Notes under the pieces: model-generated
Told to the model about the DNA's origin: nothing
Databases searched by the model: none
Seen by the model: the letters and a program-made list of their open reading frames with translations, nothing else
DNA from: Clostridiales bacterium
Lineage (GTDB): Bacteria; Bacillota; Clostridia; Caldicoprobacterales; DTU083
Direction of reading: 5' to 3'
NCBI GenBank assembly: GCA_012512335.1
Contig: JAAZEK010000072.1
Coordinates: 1-14,047 of the forward strand
Length of the DNA: 14,047 nucleotides
Translations under genes and position numbers: made by a program
Shown here: one piece after another, positions 1-7,103 of the stretch
How the letters are laid out: each line of letters opens with the position of its first letter
Position numbering within the stretch: position 1 is the first letter of the stretch

Positions 1-56
1 AATATATTCCAGTCGCTGTTGCAATCACGGATCAAACTAAAGCTCATCTCAGCTGA
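1..56 (+). other. Possible 3' end of an upstream gene, or copy 1 of a 35-bp dispersed repeat
   Basis: Bases 1-35 match 5674-5708 in the same orientation with 2 mismatches. Read from base 3, the sequence encodes YIPVAVAITDQTKAHLS and then a TGA at 54-56, so it could be the last codons of a gene that begins outside the window. The second copy reads in the same way, and where they diverge the changes are D/N, T/S and K/R. That favours a coding origin, although not all differences fall in third codon positions. It could equally be a noncoding dispersed repeat. I do not recognise the peptide. Confidence 0.3.
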
Positions 57-224
57 AAATTCTACACCATCCAAACTCACTGCGTTCAGACAGTGGAAGG
101 TGCTTAACGCATTTTCTGCTGATATTCGCTAAGGTTGATAATCGTTCCTGCAAGGGCTTCTTCCATATGATTTATTATTTTGGTGTCAAGAGCAACTAAG
201 TTTTAACTTTTTGATTACTTTTCA
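57..224. other. Intergenic stretch with little recognisable content
   Basis: No convincing gene lies here. There is a small hairpin (CACTG, 8-nt loop, CAGTG) near 77-95. The minus strand is open for 32 codons from 202 to a stop at 104-106, with no ribosome binding site and no recognisable family, so it is at most a gene remnant. The 130 bases up to the first gene carry the promoter listed separately. Confidence 0.3.
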
Positions 225-253
225 TTGACTTTACCTTATAAATATCATACTAT
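225..253 (+). promoter_or_regulatory. Candidate sigma-A promoter for the glycosidase pair
   Basis: TTGACT at 225-230 and TACTAT at 248-253 are separated by 17 bp, about 100 bp upstream of the first ATG. Just downstream, around 260-277, an imperfect AACGTTATCA element resembles a half-conserved LacI-family operator and would overlap the start of transcription. Between 317 and 337, TGCAAAC occurs twice, 14 bp apart. The promoter is moderately supported; the operator is an inference from resemblance only. Confidence 0.45.
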
Positions 254-355
254 TAATACATAAAAACGTTATCACACGCAACTTACAAATACTAGGTAGA
301 ACTCTCGACAAATATATGCAAACAAAAAATTGCAAACGAGAAAGAAGGTAATTTT

Positions 356-2278
356 ATGAGACCTATGAAACGGGCAATACATATCGACTTTCACACTATG
401 CCGGGAATCTATAACTTCAACGAAAACTGGGACCCTAAGGAATTTGCCAGAATACTTAAAGATGCAAAAGTTAAATACATCAATGCATTTGCTAAGTGTA
501 ATTTGGGCTTTGCATACTATCCTACAGAAATTGGGGTACCTTATCCGGGTATGAAGGGTGATATGTTTGGCGATTTATTACGTGAATGTCACAAAAATGA
601 TATTGGAGTAACTGCTTATTTCAACGTAGGATTAGATCATGAGCAGGCAAGGCTCCACAGAGACTGGTGTGTACTGAATAAGGAGGGCCAGGTTATCTAT
701 GGGGATCGAACGGCAAACTTCTTCAGAAACATGTGTTTTAACAGCGAAGGCTATCGCACCTATATATTAGGGATGATGCAAGAAGTTGTTGACCAATACG
801 ATGTGGATGGTTTATTCCTAGATTGCATGGGCTTGTATCCTTGCTATGGAAACGAGTGTCAGGAAGATATGATAAAACAGGGCCTAGATCCCTTGAATGA
901 CGATCATGTTCGTTCGCACACACAACAAGTTATGATGGATTTTAGCAATGATGTCAAGAAGCTGGTTGGCAATGACAAATACTTGTACCTAAACGGAATG
1001 GGATATCGCAATGTACAGCATTTAGACACACACATAGAGGTAGAATGCTTACCCAGCGGTTGGAGTTACGACTTCTTCGGGCCTCAAGCAGCTTATGCTA
1101 GAAATATACAGGAAAACGCTATTTACATGACGGGAAGGTTCCAGAAAAATTGGGGAGACTTTGGTGGACTGAAAAGCAAGGCATCCCTTGAATATGATAT
1201 ATGGGATGGATTGTCCAATGCCATAGATGTTTCCATTGGAGATCACATGCACCCAGCAGAAAATCTTGATACAAGCGTTTATCAAATCGTAAAGGAAATA
1301 TATACTGAAGTAGAAAAATGTGAACCGTGGACCGATGGGGCAAAGTATGTTGCTGATATTGGTGTGCTTACCGATTCTCCAGGTTATCTTAATGAAACAT
1401 ACAAAGGCTTATCTAGAATGCTTGGTGAATTGAAATATGGCTTTGATATTGTAAATGAGTCAATGGACCTTGCTAAATACAAAGTATTAATACTACCAGA
1501 CACCATGAAGGTAACAGAAGTTTTAAAGGATAAACTTGAAAAGCATTTATCTCAGGGCAAAGGTGTTTTAAGCACTGGAGAAGGCGGCTTAAACCCTGAA
1601 ATGACAGGCTTTGCTCTGGAACAATGGAAGTTTAAGTACGAAGGTCTAGACCAATCCAATTCTTCCTATTTTAAAATGCTTACTGATGATAGTGAAGATA
1701 TAGGAAAGATGACATGGGCAATGTACACCCATGGAATATTGATGAGATCCACGGATAAATCCGAGACAATAGCAGAATATATAAAACCATATTTTAACCG
1801 TCATTGGGACGGCTTCCACGGGTATTTCTACACTCCGCCAGAGAAAGCTACGGACCAAGCGGCTATAGCCAGAAGTGGCAATGTGTATCATATATGTTTT
1901 AAAGTGTTTGATGCCTATTACAATGTAGCTATGATTTCACACAAGGAAATTGTGAAATATTGTCTTGAGCGCTTGTTAACAGAGCCTACAATAAAATGCA
2001 AGAAGATTCCTTCCACCGCAAGGGTGACTCTCACTGAAAAAGAAAAGACTGTTCAATTGCATGTGAAGGCAACCTTCCCAGAGGTTAGGGGACAGATGAA
2101 CATCATTGAGGAGCATCAGGTGATTCCAAGTGGTGCGGAAGTAAGCGTTAAGGGCAACTATAAAAGTGCTTATTTGGTTCCTAGCAAAGAACCAATAAAC
2201 ATTATAAAAGAAGGCAATTATACTGTAGTGAATCTTCCTCAAGTGGAAGGCTACGCAATGATAGCTTTAGAGAAGTAA
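356..2278 (+). CDS. GHL6-type glycoside hydrolase with beta-galactosidase-trimerisation-like domain
   Basis: A 640-residue protein with no signal peptide, so probably cytoplasmic. Residues 5 to about 320 form an N-terminal (beta/alpha)8 barrel of the kind annotated as hypothetical glycosyl hydrolase 6, related to the GH29/GH42/GH151 groups. The segment DGLFLD (151-156) ends a barrel strand, and its Asp156 is the obvious nucleophile candidate. Three cysteines follow closely (C157, C163, C168). Residues about 330-425 (VADIGVLTD through STGEGG) match the flavodoxin-like trimerisation domain of GH42 enzymes. The last 95 residues or so look like a beta-sandwich. The start at 356 has AAGAAGG at 342-348; the ATG at 365 is a weaker alternative. 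The next glycosidase follows after 38 bp, so the two are probably co-transcribed. Related barrel proteins include alpha-L-fucosidases, but the substrate cannot be fixed from sequence. Confidence 0.75.
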   Translation: MRPMKRAIHIDFHTMPGIYNFNENWDPKEFARILKDAKVKYINAFAKCNLGFAYYPTEIGVPYPGMKGDMFGDLLRECHKNDIGVTAYFNVGLDHEQARLHRDWCVLNKEGQVIYGDRTANFFRNMCFNSEGYRTYILGMMQEVVDQYDVDGLFLDCMGLYPCYGNECQEDMIKQGLDPLNDDHVRSHTQQVMMDFSNDVKKLVGNDKYLYLNGMGYRNVQHLDTHIEVECLPSGWSYDFFGPQAAYARNIQENAIYMTGRFQKNWGDFGGLKSKASLEYDIWDGLSNAIDVSIGDHMHPAENLDTSVYQIVKEIYTEVEKCEPWTDGAKYVADIGVLTDSPGYLNETYKGLSRMLGELKYGFDIVNESMDLAKYKVLILPDTMKVTEVLKDKLEKHLSQGKGVLSTGEGGLNPEMTGFALEQWKFKYEGLDQSNSSYFKMLTDDSEDIGKMTWAMYTHGILMRSTDKSETIAEYIKPYFNRHWDGFHGYFYTPPEKATDQAAIARSGNVYHICFKVFDAYYNVAMISHKEIVKYCLERLLTEPTIKCKKIPSTARVTLTEKEKTVQLHVKATFPEVRGQMNIIEEHQVIPSGAEVSVKGNYKSAYLVPSKEPINIIKEGNYTVVNLPQVEGYAMIALEK

Positions 2279-2316
2279 ATGAATCATTTATAAATCAATA
2301 ATGGGAGGTTTGTATC

Positions 2317-4464
2317 ATGTTTCAAAAGGCAACTGAAAAAAACTATGATTTTAGGAAGCGAATGCTGGAAGTACATAATTCCAATGTTAGGGATTATGAT
2401 TTGTTACCACAGGACAACGAAGTTGAAGTAACAGAAGAATGGGAAATTGTCATTTCCGAAAATTCTGACAGGGTTATTCTAACTGCAGCGAAGGACTTGC
2501 AGGACTACTTTTTCACTTCTATGGGACTATCGTTAAGGTTGGTTCGTTCCGACAATATAAAGGAGGAAGTAGAGAAAGGCTTACATAAAATTGTATACGT
2601 TACAAAAGAAACAACTCCTGAACTAGGAGAATCCTTGGATACTCCTCGAAGCTATCGATTTATTACAAACGAAAGCAGTATAATACTATGTGGACATGAT
2701 GAAAGAGGAGCAGCTCAAGCCTCCTATTATCTAGAAGATCTCATGAACCTCAATCATGCTCCTATTATAAGAAAAACTGATGAGAGTCGAAAGCCTCATT
2801 TCTCACCTAGAATGATACATTCCGGTTACGGACTGGATATGTTTCCAGATGCACACCTCAGTAAAATTGCCCACGCAGGTATGGATGCAATTCTTGTATT
2901 TACCAAGGATGTTGACACTACACCTCAGGGCTATCTTGATTTTAATGAGCTTATCTACAGAGCAGCTTCATATGGAATCGATGTATATGCATATAGCTAT
3001 CTAAAAAGTCTAAAGCATCCGGAAGCTGCAGATGCTGAGGAATATTATGATGGCACCTATGGTAGGGTTTTCGAGAAATGCCCAGGCCTTAAGGGAATTG
3101 TTATGGTTGGAGAATCCGTAGAATTTCCAAGCAAGGATCCACATACTACGGGACGTTTGCGATTGGATGCACCAAAAGATGGATTGCCCAGCGGAAAACC
3201 CAGTCCAGGCTGGTGGCCTTGTCAGGATTATCCACAGTATTTGAACTTGATTAAAAAAATCATTAGAAAACACAAAGAAGACGCAGATATTGTTTTCTGG
3301 ACTTACAACTGGGGATATGTAGATAAAGAATACCGCGTGGAGTTGCTAAAGAATATACCCACTGATGTTACCCTTCTAGTAACCTTTGAAATGTTTGAGC
3401 AAATAAAAACAGGGGATGTAACGAGTACCTGTGTAGATTATACTTTGTTCTTTGAGGGGCCTGGGAAATACTTCATAAGCGAGGCAGAAATCGCTCACGA
3501 AAGAGGAATAAAACTTTATACTATGAGTAATACAGGTGGCTTAACCTGGGATATCGGCGTCATACCTTATGAGCCAGCTCCATACCAGTGGATGAGACGT
3601 TACAATGGTCTTCACGAATCTAGAGAAAAATGGGGCTTAAGTGGCTTAATGGAATCTCATCACTTTGGATTTTGGCCATCATTTGTCAGTGAGTTGGCAA
3701 AATGGTCATACTGGACACCTTCACCATCTAGTGATGAAGTACTCAGGATGATAGCTGAAAGGGACTTTGGAGCAGAGAATATAGAAACAGTAATTGAAGC
3801 TTGGAAGGCCTGGAGTGAAGGAATCAGAAATTATGTATCCACTAACGAAGACCAATATGGTCCATTTAGAATGGGTCCTTCTTATCCTCTGGTTTTCAAA
3901 AGTGATGTAAAGATCCCTACTGTTCCCTATGCCATGTTTGGTGGAAACCGTATTTGTGTCACCAATTATGCATCTCAGGATAATGGAAGAAGCTCACTTT
4001 CCCAATTTAGAATACCAGTTGAAATCGAAAGATTATGCAAAATGAGGGATTACTTCCAAGAGGGTACTGAGCTTTTGGAAAGCACCTTTGAAGGCCTTCC
4101 TGAGAATAGAAAGCTTAACGCATTCTATATGATCAACCTTGGTAAGTTTATTGTGAATTGTGTCACAACTACAATTAATGTAAAGCATTGGCATTCCATT
4201 AAGAGGAGGCTCTTCCTGGAAACAGATGAAGCAAAAGTTATAGAATATGTAGATAAGATGACTGAAATAGGACTGGCTGAGATTAAGAATGCAGAAGCTA
4301 CTATACCTTTAGTTCAAGCCGATTCCAGATTAGGTTGGGAACCTAGCATGGAATATATGACTGATGAAGATCACCTCAGATGGAAGATCAAGCAGGTTAA
4401 ATTGGCCATTGAGGGTGAATTACCAAGGTATAAATCAGCTTTGAAATTTAATGACAATAAATAG
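2317..4464 (+). CDS. Large glycosidase-like protein (GH20/GH67-type domain plus TIM barrel), family uncertain
   Basis: A 715-residue protein without signal peptide. Residues about 25-150 (EWEIVISE, then the AAKDLQDYF and GHDERGAAQASYYLEDL segments) resemble the alpha/beta domain that precedes the barrel in GH20 hexosaminidases and GH67 alpha-glucuronidases. From about residue 165 (MIHSGYGLD) a (beta/alpha)8 barrel runs to about 490. Acidic residues at likely strand ends are E266 and E269 in VGESVEF and E358 in VTFEMFE. MESHHFGFWPS (445 onward) looks like a conserved active-site loop. The last 220 residues are helical, as in GH67/GH115-like proteins. GGGAGGT at 2303-2309 supports the ATG, and a strong terminator follows the stop. 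Adjacency to the GHL6 gene suggests both act on the same imported oligosaccharide. I cannot assign a CAZy family, and the catalytic residues are inferred. Confidence 0.6.
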   Translation: MFQKATEKNYDFRKRMLEVHNSNVRDYDLLPQDNEVEVTEEWEIVISENSDRVILTAAKDLQDYFFTSMGLSLRLVRSDNIKEEVEKGLHKIVYVTKETTPELGESLDTPRSYRFITNESSIILCGHDERGAAQASYYLEDLMNLNHAPIIRKTDESRKPHFSPRMIHSGYGLDMFPDAHLSKIAHAGMDAILVFTKDVDTTPQGYLDFNELIYRAASYGIDVYAYSYLKSLKHPEAADAEEYYDGTYGRVFEKCPGLKGIVMVGESVEFPSKDPHTTGRLRLDAPKDGLPSGKPSPGWWPCQDYPQYLNLIKKIIRKHKEDADIVFWTYNWGYVDKEYRVELLKNIPTDVTLLVTFEMFEQIKTGDVTSTCVDYTLFFEGPGKYFISEAEIAHERGIKLYTMSNTGGLTWDIGVIPYEPAPYQWMRRYNGLHESREKWGLSGLMESHHFGFWPSFVSELAKWSYWTPSPSSDEVLRMIAERDFGAENIETVIEAWKAWSEGIRNYVSTNEDQYGPFRMGPSYPLVFKSDVKIPTVPYAMFGGNRICVTNYASQDNGRSSLSQFRIPVEIERLCKMRDYFQEGTELLESTFEGLPENRKLNAFYMINLGKFIVNCVTTTINVKHWHSIKRRLFLETDEAKVIEYVDKMTEIGLAEIKNAEATIPLVQADSRLGWEPSMEYMTDEDHLRWKIKQVKLAIEGELPRYKSALKFNDNK

Positions 4465-4476
4465 ATCAGTAAAGTA

Positions 4477-4501
4477 GGGGCAAGTTACTTGCCCCCTTTT
4501 T
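4477..4501 (+). terminator. Rho-independent terminator after the second glycosidase gene
   Basis: GGGGCAAG (4477-4484), loop TTA and CTTGCCCC (4488-4495) form a perfect 8-bp GC-rich stem. It is followed by CTTTTT. The structure begins 12 bases after the stop codon and closes the first transcription unit. Confidence 0.9.
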
Positions 4502-4519
4502 GCGTTAAGACATATAGTA

Positions 4520-4549
4520 TTGATTCTAATGCAAATAATCTTGTATTAT
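4520..4549 (+). promoter_or_regulatory. Candidate promoter for the SGNH esterase gene
   Basis: TTGATT (4520-4525) and TATTAT (4544-4549) are separated by 18 bp. They lie just after the terminator and about 87 bp before the preferred start, which fits a separate transcription unit for the esterase. Confidence 0.45.
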
Positions 4550-4635
4550 CATTCAGAGGAGTTTGCGACAAAGAACCCTGAAAGTAGAGTATGATTAATA
4601 CACATACTACTAGGAGGAAAAGAGGAGTCTATATA

Positions 4636-5667
4636 ATGTTTTTGGATTTACCAGAGTCCATTGAAAAGGGATATTTTAGAAATGTGTATGATGTAAAGAT
4701 TTGTGATGATGGAAGCGCATGGCCAGTAAGGTTTTCAGATAAATTATTTTCTGTTTATAGCGAAGTAGAAGGCAGGAAAATACGTAGCTATTGTGCTTCT
4801 GGTGTGTGTATCGACCTTATCACAAGCTCGGATTTTATATACCTATATGTAGACACATTAAGTTTTGCTAGAGACTTTGCATATTTTGACCTTTATATTG
4901 ATGATATTTTTGTAGAAACTATCGGCACAGAACCAGTTGAAAAATTAGATGAAAGGGTATCTTTTCAATTAATTTATGAGCATATTAATGGGAAAACTGT
5001 TAGGGACAGTAAGGAGCAAAGGGTTACCATATATCTACCACATTTGGTTGATATTCACATAAAAGCTATAGAAGTTGAAGACAAGTCCATTGTGAGAAGT
5101 AGCAGCAAGCTGACAGAAAAACAGAAAAACCTATTATGCCTTGGGGATTCCATAACTCAAGGAATGACAGCAAAAAGGCCATCTTCCATGTTTTCTGTGC
5201 AATTAGCCAGAAAGCTCGGAATGAACTTACTTAACCATGGTGTTGGAGGGCATGTTTTTGATGAGGACGTCATAGACGGGGATATGGGAATTAACCCGGA
5301 TATCATTACAGTTGCCTATGGTGTTAACGACTGGAGTCGTTATGAATCTATGGACATATTCAGTGAGAAGTGTCGCAGATTTTTTGACAAACTCATTAAT
5401 GTGTATCATAATGCCAAAATATTTGTCATCACTCCAATATGGACTGACAGGGAAAATGAGTCGCGGGCAATAGGTTCGCTTAGTGATATTAGAAGAGAAA
5501 TAGAATGCATTGCAGGTGAATATGAGGGGATTTCCATTATTAACGGTCTCGAAATGCTGCCTAATATGTCGGAATTTTTACAGGATGGGGTTCATCCTAA
5601 TGATGATGGCTTTGCCCATTATAGTGTGAATTTGTTGGCTGAGTTGTGCGCTAGTCGGAATCAGTAA
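4636..5667 (+). CDS. Two-domain SGNH/GDSL hydrolase (GxDLY-type N-terminal domain)
   Basis: A cytoplasmic 343-residue esterase, probably removing acetyl or other acyl groups from carbohydrate. Residues 1 to about 155 form a beta-rich domain with a YFDLYIDD segment, like the GxDLY domain that precedes some SGNH hydrolases and like CE2-type jelly rolls. The catalytic domain shows all four blocks: GDSITQG with nucleophile Ser172, GVGG (202-205), GVND with Asn231, and DGVHPN with Asp317 and His320. The frame is open from an ATG at 4591, but I prefer 4636: GAGGAG at 4622-4627 sits 8 bp before it, AGGAGG at 4612-4617 is also close, and the 15 extra residues are basic and unlike the family start. 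It has its own promoter candidate and is followed by a repeat-rich gap. Confidence 0.88.
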   Translation: MFLDLPESIEKGYFRNVYDVKICDDGSAWPVRFSDKLFSVYSEVEGRKIRSYCASGVCIDLITSSDFIYLYVDTLSFARDFAYFDLYIDDIFVETIGTEPVEKLDERVSFQLIYEHINGKTVRDSKEQRVTIYLPHLVDIHIKAIEVEDKSIVRSSSKLTEKQKNLLCLGDSITQGMTAKRPSSMFSVQLARKLGMNLLNHGVGGHVFDEDVIDGDMGINPDIITVAYGVNDWSRYESMDIFSEKCRRFFDKLINVYHNAKIFVITPIWTDRENESRAIGSLSDIRREIECIAGEYEGISIINGLEMLPNMSEFLQDGVHPNDDGFAHYSVNLLAELCASRNQ

Positions 5668-5910
5668 CTAATAAATATATTCCAGTCGCTGTTGCCATCA
5701 CGAATCAATCTAGACTGTTGTTGAAGCAAAATAATATTAATTTGTACAAGGAACTTGATAACCAGGTGCAGAAGATAGTATATAAGGAACTCGATAGTCA
5801 AGAACGGTAGAAAGCGTATAAGGTACTTGATGGCTAAGAACAGTAGACAATTTAGTAACTTAATGTTACCACGGAACAGAAAAGTGTAATAAATCATTAG
5901 GAGGTTTATC
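5668..5910. repeat. Repeat-rich gap: copy 2 of the 35-bp repeat and a 36-bp tandem repeat
   Basis: Bases 5674-5708 repeat 1-35. From 5676 the + strand is open to a TAG at 5808-5810 with no start codon, and reads YIPVAVAITNQSR, then a hydrophobic and basic stretch. Three copies of a 36-bp unit start at 5748, 5784 and 5820 (AAGGAACTTGAT, AAGGAACTCGAT, AAGGTACTTGAT). A period of 12 codons encoding KELD(N/S)Q suggests decay of a coding repeat, since stops appear in copies 2 and 3. A weak hairpin (GTAAC, TTAAT, GTTAC) lies at 5855-5869. AGGAGGT at 5899-5905 belongs to the next gene. Confidence 0.6.
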
Positions 5911-6963
5911 ATGGAACACAGAAGACCACATACGGAGTTTTATAATGTACCTAATACTACAGACGAGTTTAATGGCATGCCCTACAGACTGGTAGGAAAG
6001 TCAGGGCTGAGGGCATCAAATGTTGGCTTGGGAACATGGAAGATGGGTTATCCAGAAACTGGTGACGAAGCCAGGGTCGATGAAAAGACTTCTCTTAAGA
6101 TGCTGGACAGAGCGGTGGAGCTGGGAGTGACATTCTGGGATACCGCCAACAGGTATAATGCTGCATCAGGTAATTCCGAACGTATTATTGGAACCTGGAT
6201 GGAAAAAAATCGCGAGCAGAGACGAAATGTAGTAATTGCAACAAAGGTTTTTGGAGGAATGGATGGGGTTACTCCCAACCACAGCCGATTATCAAGGGGT
6301 AATATTCTCGATTCCACCTATGCATGCTTGGAAAGGATGAATCTGGATTACATAGACATGCTCTACTTCCATAGATACGAGGGGGACACACCTGCTGAGG
6401 AAAGTCTTATGGCAATTGAAGACCTGGTTAGACAGGATCTTATCCGCTATTTTGCAGTATCCAATTTCACAGTAGAACAGCTTAAGCTCTATCAGAAGGT
6501 AGAGAAGACCCTTTCTAGTAGGTGTCGGGTAATCGCTGTTCAAAACAGATTTGATATACTTACTGGAGAAAATAAGGATCAGGAGGGTATGCTAGAGTAT
6601 TGTGCAGAAAGCGGTGTATCCTTAATAGCATACAGCCCTCTGGCAAGAGGTTTGTTAACAAATCGCTATTTAGACATTTCAAATGTAGGACCAGGGGATC
6701 GACTTTATGATGAGGGAGCCTTAAGTAAGTTTACTGATAGTAAGGCTATGATGGACAAGCTACAAAAGCTAGCAACTTTATCAAAAAGCTGGGGATATGA
6801 GTTAAGTCAGCTTTCATTGGCTTATATGCTGACCTTACCTGGCATGGGTCCTGTTATACCTTCATCGTCTTCAGTGAAGCAGCTTGAGACTAATGCTTTT
6901 GCAGGGAAGATTCAGCTGTCAGATGGTCAAATACAGGAAATTCAAGAAATCTTGAGTAAGTGA
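5911..6963 (+). CDS. Aldo/keto reductase
   Basis: A 350-residue NADPH-dependent aldo/keto reductase of the type related to potassium-channel beta subunits and YghZ. The catalytic tetrad is visible: Asp77 and Tyr82 in TFWDTANRY, Lys112 in IATKVFGG and His154 in LYFHRYEG. The C-terminal cofactor region includes AYSPLARGLL and the VIPSSSSVKQLETN motif. A 22-residue extension precedes the usual YRLVGKSGL start, but the ATG at 5911 has AGGAGGT 5 bp upstream, so it is probably real. The enzyme would reduce or oxidise a sugar or sugar-derived carbonyl in the cytoplasm. Its neighbours (glycosidases, a TIM-barrel isomerase, a Gfo/Idh oxidoreductase) suggest a role on a released sugar. The substrate is unknown. 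Confidence 0.9.
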   Translation: MEHRRPHTEFYNVPNTTDEFNGMPYRLVGKSGLRASNVGLGTWKMGYPETGDEARVDEKTSLKMLDRAVELGVTFWDTANRYNAASGNSERIIGTWMEKNREQRRNVVIATKVFGGMDGVTPNHSRLSRGNILDSTYACLERMNLDYIDMLYFHRYEGDTPAEESLMAIEDLVRQDLIRYFAVSNFTVEQLKLYQKVEKTLSSRCRVIAVQNRFDILTGENKDQEGMLEYCAESGVSLIAYSPLARGLLTNRYLDISNVGPGDRLYDEGALSKFTDSKAMMDKLQKLATLSKSWGYELSQLSLAYMLTLPGMGPVIPSSSSVKQLETNAFAGKIQLSDGQIQEIQEILSK

Positions 6964-7004
6964 ACGCACTTATTATAGAAGTATGCGTCTTGATATAGAA
7001 TAAA
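6963..7004. repeat. Hairpin repeat, copy A
   Basis: ACGCACTT and AAGTATGCGT form an imperfect stem starting right after the reductase stop. The sequence continues GCGTCTTGAT-ATAGA-TAAAA, closely like 9267-9311. No T-run follows, so it is not a classical terminator; it may act as a 3' end processing or attenuation hairpin. Confidence 0.5.
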
Positions 7005-7103
7005 AGAAAAAAACAGCATGTTATGCCAAAACAGCATTGTACAATAGTTGATTAATGTTGGTGAAAAAATACACTGATTAAAGTCTAATAAGGAGTGTCA
7101 ATT

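Noticed and set aside
104..202. Minus-strand open stretch of 32 codons ending in TAA, containing HMEEALAGTIINLSEYQQK
   Set aside because: No ribosome binding site, no credible start and no recognised family. It may be a remnant but cannot be supported as a gene.
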